Translations under genes and position numbers: made by a program
In this document: positions 10,202 through 23,204 of the stretch, in pieces
Layout of the letters: every line of letters begins with the position of its first letter
How positions within the stretch are numbered: the first letter of the stretch is position 1
The notes under the pieces: generated by a model
What the model was told of the DNA's origin: nothing
What the model saw: the letters and a program-made list of their open reading frames with translations, nothing else
The model's database searches: none
Assembly (NCBI RefSeq): GCF_031755915.1
Contig: NC_083379.1
Coordinates: 17,655,501 to 17,719,500 of the forward strand
DNA: 64,000 nucleotides
Direction: 5' to 3'
Origin: Ziziphus jujuba
Taxonomy: Eukaryota; Streptophyta; Magnoliopsida; Rosales; Rhamnaceae

Positions 10202-11154
10202 ATTAGAGGGTCCAAATTAGTGGGAAAGGACCGGTTATACGACAGGTGGCTGCCGAAAAACTGGCAAACCAGCAACACACCGGCCGCTGGCATTGAAGGT
10301 CGATCCCGGCGCGTTCGCTGGCCATTCAGTCGAAGATTTGGCCGCCGGTGTCACCCAGCTGCGGGCTTTCAGATAGGCCGGCACGTGGTCCTTCCGATGG
10401 CCGGTGAGAACAAAAAACGGTGAGGCTGAGAGGGAGAGGAGGAGAGAGAGAGAGAAGAAGAAGAAAGAAGGGAGAAGAAGAAAGTCCCGTGTTCCCACCC
10501 ACCCCACCCCCCTTTTTTCCCACGTGGGGAGAAGAAAAGAAAAAGAAAAAGAAAAAGAAAAAGAAAAAAAAAGCAATTAAATAAAATAATATTAAAATAA
10601 TATTATTATATAAAATAACAATAATAAAATAATATGGTATTAAGCATGGTTGACATGTGGCATCTCATTATGGTGACACATGGTCACATTTATTAAGTCA
10701 CATGTGGCATATTGTTACATGTTTAAAAATAATATTAAAATAATACGGTATTTTAAAATTTTTCAGGTTCATAACCTTTTAACGAGATGTCCAAATCAGG
10801 CGTGCCGCTAGTCTATGGACTCGTATCGACGAGCACTTCACAACCATGTATGAGTCAAAGCTCATTTCCCCATAAATAAAAAGTCAACTCTGACACCTTT
10901 GGACAGTTTGGACCCTAATCTTGTTTTGCTCATATTTTTCAAACCGTAGCTCCGTTTTCAACGTGCTACAAGTCTACGAACTCGTGCCAACGTGTACTTC
11001 GTAACGGTACCTCAGTCAACCTAGAATTCCATCCAAGTCAAAAAGTTAACTTTTGACCCCTTCGGTCAACGGTCAATGGTCAAAATCAATGGTCAACGGT
11101 CAATCTCGGTCAAAGTTGAAAAATTTCCGTTGTACTTTGGGACGGGATGTTACA
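10202..11154 (-). repeat. Older gypsy LTR fragment, minus strand, cut by the young array
   Basis: Read on the minus strand it begins TGTAACATCCCGTC (11154 downward), followed by TTGAC clusters and the duplicated U3 module. On the plus strand its first bases (near 10210, TCCAAATTAGTGGGA) match the middle of the minus LTR at 39037-42746 (near 41785). The remaining half should therefore lie left of the window. GA-rich and AAAAAG microsatellites occupy 10431-10570. Confidence 0.75.
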
Positions 11155-13023
11155 AAAATAATAAAAAGTAATATCAATAATAATAAAGATTATATATATT
11201 ACATAAAATAATATTATATATGTAAATTAAAAATCCCCACCCTACATGTGGGTTACTAATTTGACAAATAGACATTTCCCATTTAAAACATATGTTAAAA
11301 TATAGCAAACTAATGTTAAAACTTGATAAGATAATAATTCAAAGAAATATAAATAATAATAAAGATTATATATATTTGAAAATACCATAAGGTACATATA
11401 TACATATAGAATAATTAAATAGTTGTTTTCTGGTTTTAAAACCCATATTCTTAAGAATAAGTGGACCATTTGAAAGTTTACCAAAATGCCTTTTAAATTC
11501 TCTTAACCATAACTTTTGAATTGTAGTTCGGAAGGATACGTGCTGTTTAGCTACGAACTCGTGGTGACATGTTTTTCACTATGCCTTGGTTAAAATGAAT
11601 TTTCAACTAGACCAAAAGTTTAATGGTAGAATCTGCTCGGGCAATCCTGATCAACTTTGATAAAAAAATTCAAATTTTGATTGTTTTCTAGGTACCATAT
11701 ATTATAGGCTAGACCATGAGCACGATTGGGACGGGTTTCCCAAAAGCCAGCCTCGAAAACATATATTTTTGTAACTTTTACACTTTATAGGATTGTTGAT
11801 TGTTTGTTGAGCACGGCAACCTAAGCTAAATGTATACTGAAGCTTCAATTTATGGGCGAGGAGTCTCCCACCATGCTTGTTGCAATTTTCATGTGGAACT
11901 AATGCAAATTCCAGCTTTTCTTTGCTTATACGAGTGGAAACCTAAATAATTTCTCATCTTCAAACCATGTCAGATAATATCATTTAACCAAAATTTCAAC
12001 ATAATGCCTTAAAAATTAATTTAAAAAATTTTAAATTATGGTCCATACAAATTGTGCATTATCGGATTAAAAGTCTTTTGCAGAATTAATGTAAGCGCCA
12101 TCAAAATTTAATTTTAGAAAGCAGGCCTAGTCGAATTAGAAACCTGCTGCTCGAAACTCAAAAGTGCCATTTTTACGCGGACGGAGAAATAGATAAAGAG
12201 GCGGGTATTCATATTCGATAATTATTTTTGTTTTTGGCATAACTTTAATTTTATTTGTTCAAATACCATGCTATTTTTGCATTCAAGCTGAGAAATACAA
12301 CAGTCAAATATTGCAATGCACCTAAACTGCAAAATTAATTAACAAGCTATGATAAACATTAGGCTTTCTTTTTCTTTAAATTTGTGTGGGGATTTGAATT
12401 CCCAAATTTTGAAACGAGACTGTCCCAATGAAAACAGCAGCCGTGCTCAGTTTTATTTCATTGATGTTTCAAACGGCGTACGATTAATAGTTTTGTTCCA
12501 AAAAATACTGGTAAAGATTATTGAGAACTAATTTAAATTGGACCCGAAACTTTTCAAGATTACAAAAAGCCAATTCTATTGCTTTTTCTTGTCACATATA
12601 CTATATAATGATACAAAATCTGCACGTCTTCACACATTAACTGTCTTTATACAAATGCCATACCTTAATTCTTAGCATAAAAGCTGCTTCCAATAACACC
12701 AATAGAAAGTTAAATTAAAAAAAATAACAACAATAGGAATATTCCAGTGGTAAAATCCACTACTTCCTCCAGCAATAATAGTTAAAAATTTAGAAATCTC
12801 TCCCACTCAATATAAAAAAATAAATAAATAAAATAGCACCAGTAAAAAAGAAAAAAGTGGACTGATTTAACAAATAAATATTTTCCCAAGGTGGTAGATC
12901 TGAGGAAAAAGGCTGAAGCATGAACGCTACATAAGATATATATATATATATATATATATGTTAATTTTTACTTTTATTTTTTATCATCAAACAGAGACAA
13001 CAAATTGAGGCAGCGCAATAGCA
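11155..13023. other. AT-rich intergenic DNA with faint LTR traces
   Basis: No supported gene. Positions 11490-11720 keep words typical of the gypsy U3 (CTACGAACTCGTG, GACGGG) and may be a very old LTR piece. A TA microsatellite lies at about 12936-12959, 65-90 bp upstream of the CRK pseudogene start. The ancestral CRK promoter should lie in the last few hundred bases. Confidence 0.5.
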
Positions 13024-14621
13024 ATGGTTTCTTCAAGAATGCTTCTCTTCCTCTGTCTCATCTCCATTGCTACACGAGCCATGGCTTAGCCAACCTTCGT
13101 ACACCATGACCGTGACAAAGAGAAAGGTAGCTACACTACCAATTGTACCTACCAAACAAACATCAACCGGCTCCTCTCCTTCCTCTTCTCTAACACCGAC
13201 AATGACTATGGCTTTTATAATTTCTGCTACCGTAAAAACTCTGAACAAATTTGTGCGATTGGCCTCTGCAGAGGAGATATTAAGCCGGATGCTTACCGTA
13301 GTTGCCTCAATTACTCCAGAAATAGTATCACAGAGCTGTGTCATAATCAAAAGGAAACAATTGAATGGTATAACGAGTGTATGCTGCGCTACTCGTACCG
13401 CTCCATGTATGGAGTCATGGAAGCCAGTCCTCGTATCTCTCTTCTTAACGCTCGAACTATCTCATCCGACGAGGCCTTTGATGAAAAGCTTAAGAACCTG
13501 TTTGATAAACTAAGAACTCAAGCAGCAGCGGCCAAAAAAGAGATCCTCTGTTTTCACTGATGCCATTAAGCAGAACTTTTCCGGAGCAGAGCTCCTGTTT
13601 CTGCAGAAAAGAAGACAAACAAAACTTGGACGATCGTGCTTGTGGTTGTTCCAACTGTTGTTCTTGTGGTACTAATTATTTCCGTCTGCGCCTACTTAAA
13701 ATTGAAAAAGGCAAAGGAAAGAGTTGAAAGTAATTTCAGATTCCTCTGCTTTTGCTTCTTGTTCATAGGCGAGACTATTTATCTACAAAGGTATTAAAAA
13801 CTTTAAAATAAAAATAAAAAGTTCAAATATTTCTGTGAACTAATCAATCCACAAATTTTTCCTATAAAGTGACGGACTTAAATTCCGAACAACGAATCTT
13901 ATCCCTAAAAATTATTATGCATTAGAAAAAGTTAAAAAAATCTTTTAAGTCTAAATTAGTCGAGTAGATGTGTTAGCTACACATCTAAAATGAGTGATAA
14001 TGTTGGAACATACAGAATTTTAAGAAATGGTTTGAAACAGCATCAGACGCGGCTCTTTGAAACTTCTAAATAAGTAATTTATTTTTTGTCTATGTTCATC
14101 AGTTGATCCTTCGCGTGAAGATGTGGAAGAAATTTCGATCCAAGAATACCTGCAATTTGATTTTGGCACCATTAGAGTTGCCACAGATTTTCTGATGCAA
14201 ACAAGCTTGGACAGGGCGGATTTGGTCCCGTTTACAGGGTAACAACTATAAAAATATATTACTCTTTTTTGTTGACAAAAAAAAGTATACATTGTTTTTA
14301 TTTTTGTAACTTTTATTTTTAAAAAATATCCTATCGTTTAATGTAGTTTCTTTTGCTAGTTTATTTAGTTGTTGTCTATAAATATATATTTTCAGAGAAA
14401 GCTTTCTAATGGACAAAACATTGCGGTTAAAAGGTTGTCAAAAAACTCTGGCTGAGGTATTGTTAGTTGCAAAGCTTCAACATCGGAATCTGGTTAAGCT
14501 CCTTGGTTTCTGCTTGGAAGGAAGTGAAAGGCTTCTAGTCTATGAGTTTGTCCCAAACGCAAGTCTAGATCAGTTTATATTTGGTAATCCTACATTCTGA
14601 TTTTGTGTTGAAATTTAATAT

Positions 14622-15147
14622 AGGGCAAATTACAATTTAGCTATCCCCTTATGTTTTGTATTTTTTTGCACCGATCCATATTACCACTTTCAAAAATTTC
14701 ACTATAACCTTTCAAGTTTCATTTTGTTTTCACTTTAACCCATTTGATAGTCAAACTATATATTTAACTTAAAATGACACTTAAAATTTTTGTAAATTTT
14801 TATATACAAATAATTAATTTATCATTTTATCTTCAAATTTGTTTTCAAATAATAACTATAAATTTTATTTTATAATTTATTTATTAATTTATGACGTGAA
14901 AAAGAAAGGGTAATCAATAAATAATGATAGGTCCTTCTATTTTTTTTTTCTTAATTAAATATGTTCTCAAATAAGAAGCTTAAAATTGTAATTTTGAGTA
15001 AAAAATTTATGCTTGCTAAAAGCTTACTGCCAAAGGCAATTAAAGTGAAGCAAAAATAAAATGTGAGGGGCTATGGTGTAAATTTTCGAATATACCGTTT
15101 GTGCAGAAAATACAAAACAAAAGGGGGCCTAAAGTGAATTTTACCAC
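14622..15147. mobile_element. MITE-like inverted-repeat element in a pseudogene intron
   Basis: The left end (AGGGCAAATTACAATTTAGC then TTTTGTTTTGTATTT-like sequence, ACCATAGCCCC-like sequence and CACTTTAA) pairs over roughly 100 bp with the reverse complement of the right end (15050-15147). It has no coding capacity. It enlarges the intron between the third and fourth kinase exons. The target duplication is not clear. Confidence 0.6.
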
Positions 15148-16037
15148 TTATATACAACATGTGCTACATTTTTCTCACACATTAAGCAACTAAAAAAGTA
15201 CTACATATATCACAGCATGTTTTGCTCTGACGAAATTACTTGTACAAGTATGCAGATCGAATCAAGCGTGCAGATTTGGATTGGGATATGCGTTACAAAA
15301 TTATAAAAGGCATTGATAGGGCAATCCTCTATCCCCTGAAGATTCTCGTCTTAGAATTATTCATCGTGATCTTAAAGCTAGTAATATTTTGTTAGATGAA
15401 GAAATGAAACCTAAAATTTCAGGATTTGGCATGGCAAGGTTGTTCATAATTGATCAAACTCAAGCGAATACAAGTCGAATTGTGGGAACCTAGTAAGTAC
15501 ATATTTAAGCTTTCTGGCTCAAGGTCAAGTATAATGTTTTTCTATTATAATTTATTTTGCATCACAGATCAACGGAAATCATACAAATTATGAGCATATA
15601 TATATATATATATATATCGATGCTCAAATTCCATCTGTTTTAAAGTGCACTTTATTGACTGTGGATATATGGCTCCGAAATATGTAATGAATGGATATTT
15701 TTCTATCAAGTCTGATGTTTACAGTTTTGGAGTGTTACTTCTGGAGATAATAAGCGGACAAAGATAATTGTTTCCATCATGGAGACGATGTAGAGGATCT
15801 TTTATGCTTTGTAGGTCTGACAATCTTTGCATTATGTTTTCTATTTTTGCCTAAAGTACTATATATATAAAATATGACTTTCAAGGCCAAATATACTGAC
15901 TCTAATAAAGTCAAGATGCAATGTGGGTAGCCAATCTTTTGGCAGAAAATGATTGGTTATCTACATTTTATTGAATTCATAATATCTTGCTGCCATCGGA
16001 ACTATATAATATATATGTATATGTATATGTGGAAATT

Positions 16038-16183
16038 CTATGGTGAGGACGGTCCGCATGAGGACCGAAGTATTAGTGACGGTTTTTTATAGTATTAACG
16101 ACGGTTTTTTAGAAAATCGTCACCAATACTATGAAAAACTGTCACCAATACTGTGATCCGCATGAAGACCATCCGCACCATAG
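16038..16183. mobile_element. Short foldback MITE, 146 bp
   Basis: Both halves are inverted copies: CTATGGTGAGGACGGTCCGC at the left end pairs with GCGGATGGTCTTCATGCGGA read from the right, and both arms carry GTATT(A/G)GTGACGGTTTT-type repeats. It sits between two TATG-rich stretches inside the last intron of the CRK pseudogene. Confidence 0.65.
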
Positions 16184-16920
16184 ACGGACTGTATGTATAT
16201 GTATATGTATATACACATGTAAGACCAGTAAAAAACATTATTGATCTGATGAGTCATTAAATTACAATTAACCAAATGCTGCAGCGATGGAAAAATTGGA
16301 GGGAAGGCGCAGCTTTGAATGTTGTAGATGGCTTGATGAGAGGTGTTTCAACAAGTGAGATGATGAGATGTATTCACATAGCATTGTTGTCTGTTCAAGA
16401 AAATGCAAATGACAGACCAACAATGGATTCAATTGTTCTAACGCTTAATAGCAACTCTCTCAGTCTCCCACTCCCTCATGCCCAGCATTTTTTATGCATA
16501 GTACCATTGGATCAGACATGTCATTGGAATCAGATTACTGTTCTAGGTCCACAAAATCAGATAAACATGATATTCATCGCTCTAGAAGGAAAAGAAGTAG
16601 TTTTATCAAAGCGTCTACAAATGGTGCTTCAATTACTGAAGGATTCCCTCGGTAGTAACATATGTGATATTACATCTCTATATATAGTAAATATGTTTAT
16701 TGTGAAATTAAATGAACATCACCCATACATGGTTTATTTGTTTTAATTTTCTTTTTCTATATTTTGTATTAATTATACTTAGCGAATAATTAATATCAAC
16801 TTTATTAAAACAAATTTTAAAAAGTAACTTGAAAAAAGAGATTTTCTTACTATAATTCAAAAACAATATAGTGCCACTGCGAAAGATTTTCTTTCCTCCT
16901 ACTATCTGTGCTAGATAAGG

Positions 16921-17063
16921 TGATTTTTATAATGGATAAAACTATAAATAACAATAAGGGTAATTAAATATAAGTCATCAAAATAATAACATCTAGTGAC
17001 TTATATTTAATTACCTTATCTATATTTAGGTTATATTAATTTTTCAAGTAGTAGAATAATCAC
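16921..17063. repeat. Inverted repeat with a perfect 19-bp stem (MITE-like)
   Basis: GGTAATTAAATATAAGTCA (16959-16977) is the exact reverse complement of 16997-17015, with a 19-nt loop. Weaker pairing extends outward to about 16925 and 17063 (GTGATT...AATCAC). It is probably an old foldback element just downstream of the CRK pseudogene. Confidence 0.55.
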
Positions 17064-17109
17064 ATGTTATCTTACTATATCACTTGCTAACGTGTTGATA
17101 AACTTTTTG

Positions 17110-18190
17110 GTGTCTCTAGTATTACTTTAAAACTCTATACCATTAAACTCACATTGAATGATAGGATCCATCTCAGGAATCCCTCTAGAAACCCGAGTTG
17201 ATTCGACCTAGGGAAGTCCACCTGAGCAATTCTTATGGAAAATGGAACCTCATCCAAATCAAGGACATCCAAACATATGCAAATAAAATAGCACTTTGAT
17301 TTAATAAGATAAATCCACAACATCATGTAAAATTCTGATACTACAGACAACAACTACAGTGAGTCATACTACAGGTAATTACCATAAATATGTAAGTATG
17401 GTAATTATTGTATCCATAAATTAAATTGGAGCATTCTAAAAGATTATAAATTTTGGTTGTACCATTAATATGAATGAGTATAGATGAAATAAGGATAAGA
17501 TAAATGACAAATAAATACCTTTGTTGATATGGAGTATGAAAGTGGGCAACTGATGAATGATGTAGCCTATCCAGTAGCTAATTAAACCTAGGGGAACGAA
17601 TTGTAAACAAATAAAACGTAAGATGAAGATATTTCAAGGAATGGTATAATACTATAAGAAAATAATAAATTGTTCTTATAAATCGCTCTCTCAAGATCTC
17701 GTATTACCACACTTTCGGAAAGTTTCTACTTTTAAAACCATTTCAAAAAATCTAACGTATACCCAAATAAATATCATAAAATGAATATTTCATAATAAAC
17801 CATTTTATGTATTATAAATCAATTTATCATAATTTAATTACTAGGCATTAAAAAATGTAAATATATTCAAAAAATACTTATGAATGGTATTGTAAAATGA
17901 TATTTATATCGAAAAGTAAACAATAAACTATACTATATATCTTGTGCTACAAAGCGGTGCATTGCATCCTAATCATCATTGTACAATAAAGAACGAGAAA
18001 GAAACCAGAGGGAAAACTCATCTCATGTCGCTTAGCATTCTAAAGGTGTCATGGCAACCATAGGGAAAACCAATCTTACAACCTATACTGACAAGACCCA
18101 TCTCGGGAGCCTTTTTGGAATCCCGGGGATTCCGTTAAGGAAGTCCCATGGGCTGAATTCAATGGATAGTTTCATAAAAAGCGTGTCAAG
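17110..18190 (-). repeat. Decayed gypsy LTR remnant, minus strand
   Basis: Positions 17680-17770 match, on the plus strand, the reverse complement of the young LTR around 3370-3470 (CTCTCAAGATCTCGTATTAC, then TTTTAAAACCATTTCA). Positions 17990-18090 match the AGAAAGAAACC...CCATGGC block. Two sub-segments with the same GACC/GGAAGTCC words lie at 17160-17230 and 18095-18150. Ends are not defined. Confidence 0.45.
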
Positions 18191-19644
18191 GGATTTTGAA
18201 AAATATCCCTAAGGGTAGTTTTATTAAAAGCGCCACATGGCATTTCTTTTCTTTTTCTTTTTCTTTTCCCTCTCTCTCTCTCTCCTCCCTAAACTTAATG
18301 AAGTCCTTCTCTCTTTCTTTCTCTTTCTATCTCTCTCGCCCCTCCTCCCTCTCTCGCCTTCAGCCAATTTGGCTACCGTTTTGGCCGCCTCATGTTACTT
18401 GTGCTAGCCTTGAGGAAAGCTCACCTCAAAGTGATGCTGATGCTAAAAATTCATAATCCACTACCACTGGTAGTGCCTGGATTGAGTCGACTAAGCCCTT
18501 TAGCTTTTCGATGATTTGGGGCTTTTGCTAGTGCACCCAGTCCAAACCATACCCATACATCCCTTATTTTCTTGAATTCCAACTATGGCTTCTATTCTTC
18601 CAAATTCCAAGTCGTTTCGAACATACAATAATTTGAAGTCTGTCCAAATCTTTTTGGCCAATTCTAGTCACAGGTAGAAAGTTTGGGTTGTTTAAGCTAA
18701 GTATCTTAATCCTTGTTTCATAAGCTTTAATTTGGTATATAATTTACTAATTTTGCTTGAGTATTTAAGATTTTACCATTTTTGAGCTAATTTAGAAATT
18801 GTTGTAAAAATTAGATTATGTTAGAAGTTCCCCATAACAAAATAATTGCATATAGGTTCACAGTAGCTACTAGAAGTTAATGGAGTTCCTAATTTCATAA
18901 AATTAAGTGTAATTAGAAGAAACCCTAAATTTCAGGTAGTAGGCCAATCGGGGTTACTGCATAGCTTTACTCTCTCGTAGTCCAACTCTAGGAACCTGAA
19001 GTAGTGGAAATACATTTTTAATTATTTAGTGTATTCCAAAACCCTTGAAGAACTAACATAATATTTAAATAATGTTTTTGGTCTATGTTAGGCACTCACT
19101 GGAACTTGTATTGGATCCTATTGTAACACTCTAACTACAGAAAAATGCCCCAAGTTGGAATTTTTTGACCAAGTTTGACCAAGATTGATCAGGGTTAACC
19201 AAATGGGCTCCATGAATGACCTTTTTACTATGGGACGAATTTTGTGTTGGCCGAGGTACCATAGTAAAGTACTTGTTGACATGAGTTCGTAGACTAGTAG
19301 TACGAAAAATCGGAGCTAAGAGTATAAAGTTATGGTCAAAACAAAGTGCGATCTGAACTGATCGACGTGTCTGAAGTTGACATTTTATTTACATAGATTT
19401 TGGCATTGACCCATGTTTCATATAAAAGTGCTCGTCGATATGAGTCCGTAGACTAACAGCATGCTTAATTTAGACCTACGGTTGAAAAGTTACGAGTCTA
19501 TAAAGTTGTTTCTATGTTTCGGGACTAACTTTATTTGGTAGCAAAAATGCCAAAGGTCACATTAGAAAGATGCCATGTGTACAACGAGAGAGGGACACAT
19601 GTCATATTTAATAAAAGATCGTTTTCTTTTTCTTTTTTACTTTT

Positions 19645-19684
<40 letters not shown>

Positions 19685-20674
19685 CCCTACAATGGGCCCT
19701 CTCTCTCTCTCTCTATCTCTCTCGGGTTGGCTGGAATTGTTGAATTTCTAGCCACCCATTGCTTACACATATTAGACCACATTTGGTGGCCGACCGGCTG
19801 GCAAAGGTCCCCGCACACCGCAACGGTAAAGCTTTTTTTTACGATGACGGTAAAGCCAACCGCCTTTTCTATGGTTAGGATGATTGTTATAAGCATCGAT
19901 GCTATTGGGATGCCAAGGCAACCATTTGCAAATTTCTCTCTTTAACCTCCCGATCAGAATGGTACTTGGGACGCTGGCTACCACCTGACACCTTTAGTAT
20001 ATAGTGTGGTGCGTCAAGTTGTTATAGTTTTAAATGCACCATATAGTATTGGTATTCTGTATTGTATCCATTATTAGCGCGCAACTTTATATGGTCATCT
20101 TGTGGGATGCCATAGACCTGAGGGTTGGCAAGTATTGTACAATGAGCATACGCCGCCTCCCTCCATAGCCAGGATAATTGATATATGCATTGGTCCCATT
20201 GGGATGCCAAGGTAACCGTTTACAAGTTTCTCTCTTTAACCTCCCATCAGGTAGTACTCAGGATGTCGGGCACAGTCTGATATCACTGGTATATAGTATT
20301 GTGCATCAAGTATCCTTTTCATATATATATATATATATATAAATATACATATACATATATAGATATACTATGTTATGTTTGTATATACTACACCGTACGG
20401 GGCAACGATCATATTCGGTCCATGAATAGCCTAGCCTCATAACGATATTGTCTACAAGTCCAGAGGATTGGACGACTATTATAGACTACCACCCGGAGCT
20501 GTATTGGTAGCAGGGTACCGGCACAGTTGATATTATGGATCACGTAGAATGTTATATGGTATCGTACACCTCCAATACTAGTGTGCATATTTCGTAGTAT
20601 ATTTATAAATTTATAAATTTTATTTTATTTTATATTACCTCATCTATTTAGGACTTGAATTTCTAATACTACCT

Positions 20675-21062
20675 TTATTTGCCTTTATTATTATTATTAG
20701 CATTATTATTAATATCGTTACTATTAATATTATTGTTAATGTAATTGTCACTATTATTTATTATAATTATTTTTATTGTTATTTCCACTATTTATTATTA
20801 TTATTTTTATTATCATTGTTATATTATTGTTATTACTATTTTTATTATCAATGGTGTTTACCATTAAAATTGTTGTCATTTATTATCATAATTGTTATTA
20901 TTAATTATTGAGATTATTATAATTGTTATCAGTATTGTCATTATTATTAGTATCTATTTATTTATTCATTATTATTATTCTCATTATTACTTGTTGTTAT
21001 TATTATTATTATTATCATCATTATCGTTATTATTATTTTTATTATTATTATTCTCAATTATT
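20675..21062. repeat. TTA/ATT-rich low-complexity tract
   Basis: Nearly 390 bp composed of ATT, TTA and related triplets with scattered G and C. It lies within the LTR at 19122-21687, just before a minisatellite. Open frames here are trivial (runs of Tyr and Leu). Confidence 0.8.
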
Positions 21063-21063
21063 A

Positions 21064-21283
21064 TACGGTAGCCTTCGGATAAGTATCATAGCCTACGGCC
21101 AGAAACGATAGCCATCGGACAAGTATAATAGCCCTTAGGTGTGGAAGCCTTCGGGCAAGTGTGTAAGCCTTCGAGAAAGTTTGTAAGACTTCGAGCAAGT
21201 ATGTTAGCTTTTGGGTAAATTTACAAACCTTGGGCAAGTATGTTAGCCCTTGGGTAAGTGTGGTAGCCTTCGGGCAAGTTGTG
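21064..21283 (+). repeat. Minisatellite, about 21-bp unit, about 10 copies
   Basis: Degenerate units of the form TAGCCTTCGGGCAAGTATG are repeated head to tail. It is the same unit as the larger array at 22819-27085, but inside a different LTR. Confidence 0.8.
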
Positions 21284-22818
21284 CTATTATTATTATTAAT
21301 AATAATATTGTTGTTTTATTGCCCTCCTATCTACATTGCACATTGGCAAATTCTTAAAATGATATGAAATGTAGTACGACACTAAGTGGGTGCTATGGAC
21401 GGACACGAAATAGAAATGTAATTTTGTTATTACTAAGTTATTCCTCCTATCTATATATCTGTACCATTTTTTTGGAAGCCCTGAAAACTTGTGGAATCGA
21501 TTGTAGTAAGGTAGGAGGGATAAGATGGTATTGTATAGAAGTGTGTTTTCATGCATGTAATTTTTGGGGCATGCTCAACCTTTAGAAGAGATGATGCTAG
21601 ATTTTTTGTAGGATGGTTCGATAGGGTTTTTCCTGGGATCAAGGCTTATCCAGGATTCTGAAAAGGGATCCTAGATTGGTTTTGACACCTGCAGTAGAGC
21701 AAGGATGGATAAATGTCAGTACTATAAGTGACAAATTTTTTTTTTTTTAAATTTCATTTTGAAGTAAAATAAATAAGTATTTTTATTATTTATTTATTTA
21801 TTATTAAATTAGGTTTTAAATGTATTATTAAACAAATTGTGATTAATTGAGTATCTCATAAAATTCCAAAAGGGTTTAGATGCTGATGCATATTAAAATT
21901 TGTTCGCATACCTTTATATATTTATATGTGTATATAATTGTGCATATGATTTTTGTAAGATTATTTATTATTAATAATTGATTTATTTATCTTGGCTAAG
22001 CTAAAATAATTAAAAGTTGTAAAAATATTTAATATTAGAACGATGTTAACTTATTATATTTCGTTAAAATTATATTTTGGGTTTTCAAAAATATTTGTTT
22101 ATTTATTTGTTTATAATCTTTAATTACAGTTTTAAAATGTAATTATAAGTAGTTGACATTTTCGTAATTATATATTTTTATGTGACTAGTTAATCTGTAG
22201 ATGTACCATACCGTGCTTGTGTTCTATACTGTTATGTTTATGGATTAGCATGTAGGTTATATTTATCCATCCTTTATGAGTTACAATGAGTGAGAGTAGA
22301 TAGGTATTTTACGGTGATAGCATCAGTCACCTTCCCCATGGTCGAATGATGGCAAGTTTAGCCATTCTTATTGGCATTAAGGTGAGCGAGGGTAGATAGG
22401 TATTTATACTATGACGACATTAGCTACCCCCCTTTGATCATAGGATAGCAGGTCAATTAGCATCGGCACCATTAAGACGTTAATGGGGTTGTGTGCAAGT
22501 TCTGCTCTCCCTCCATCTATCAAGTGGTGTTTAGGACACCAAGCATCACATGGTAATACTGTCATATCATATGGTGCATCAGGGGTTCTTCCAATATATA
22601 CATGTATATATAATTTGTTATATGTAAGGTCTACCATGCCATACTAGGGTCATAACCTGGTTTGACTCATGAATGGTTTAGTATTGTATTTCTATTACCT
22701 ATAAAATTAACGGGTTAGATGGCTATCATAGACAACCACATTTTGCTATACTATAGTTATATATCTATAATCGATCGACATCATGGGATTGCACCTTTGT
22801 ATGTCATATTGTACATCA

Positions 22819-23204
22819 AGTACCTTAGCCTTCAGGCAGTTATTGTAGCCTTTGGGCAAATGTGTTAGCCTTTAAGCAGGCATTACAACCTCCAAGTAGG
22901 TATTGTAGATTTTGGATAGATGCATTAGCTTTTTGGTAGGTATTACAGCCTTCCCGTAAGTATCATAGCCTTCCGGTAAGTGTGTTAGCCTTTAGGCAGG
23001 TATTTAGCCTTGAGCGGGTATCATAGCTTCGGGGCAGATATATTAGCCTTAGGGCAGGTATTGCACCTTTGGACAGGAGTAATAGTCTTCACACAGGTAT
23101 TTTAGTCTTCAAGTAGGTATCATAACTATTCAAGTAGGTGTATTACCCTTCAATTGAGTATCATAGCCTTGAGGTAGTTGTATTAGTCTTCGGGCAGGTA
23201 TTAC
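22819..23204 (+). repeat. Minisatellite, 20-21-bp unit, left part
   Basis: About 18 diverged units with consensus near TAGCCTTCGGGCAGGTATTG. It breaks exactly at 23204/23205, where a solo LTR is inserted, and resumes at 26428. Confidence 0.85.

Larger units (their letters stand above)
13024..16655 (+). pseudogene. Cysteine-rich receptor-like kinase pseudogene
   Basis: The exon order matches the complete CRK at 31571-34518 but is broken many times. Exon 1 starts at ATG 13024 with a signal peptide, and a TAG at 13087-13089 falls where the intact gene has Gln. The first DUF26 motif has Tyr for its second Cys (CRGDIKPDAYRSC). The second DUF26 is missing, and the frame closes near 13560. A transmembrane exon follows (about 13608-13735). 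Kinase exons: about 14103-14240 (4-base deletion near 14190), 14395-14586 (about 20 bases lost with a TGA near 14453), 15256-15492 (HRD kept but DFG changed to GFG), 15661-15812 (in-frame TAA), and 16284-16655, ending in TAG. It cannot encode a working receptor. Confidence 0.9.
19122..21687 (+). repeat. Nested gypsy solo LTR, 2566 bp
   Basis: It starts TGTAACACTC and ends GATTGGTTTTGACA. The 5-bp flanks CCTAT (19117-19121) and CCTGC (21688-21692) look like a diverged target duplication, and the sequence across the site continues the outer LTR. No primer site or internal domain follows, hence a solo LTR. It contains a CT-rich tract (19621-19722), a TTA-rich tract and a minisatellite. Confidence 0.7.

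Noticed and set aside
13067..13513. 148-codon plus frame over the CRK pseudogene exon 1
   Set aside because: It is another frame of the DUF26 exon; the frame from 13024 gives the recognisable CRK protein.
18196..18456. 86-codon frame with Phe/Ser-rich start
   Set aside because: It comes from a CT-rich microsatellite in an LTR; composition alone explains it.
20923..21111. 62-codon frame rich in Tyr and Leu
   Set aside because: Translation of a TTA/TAT low-complexity tract.
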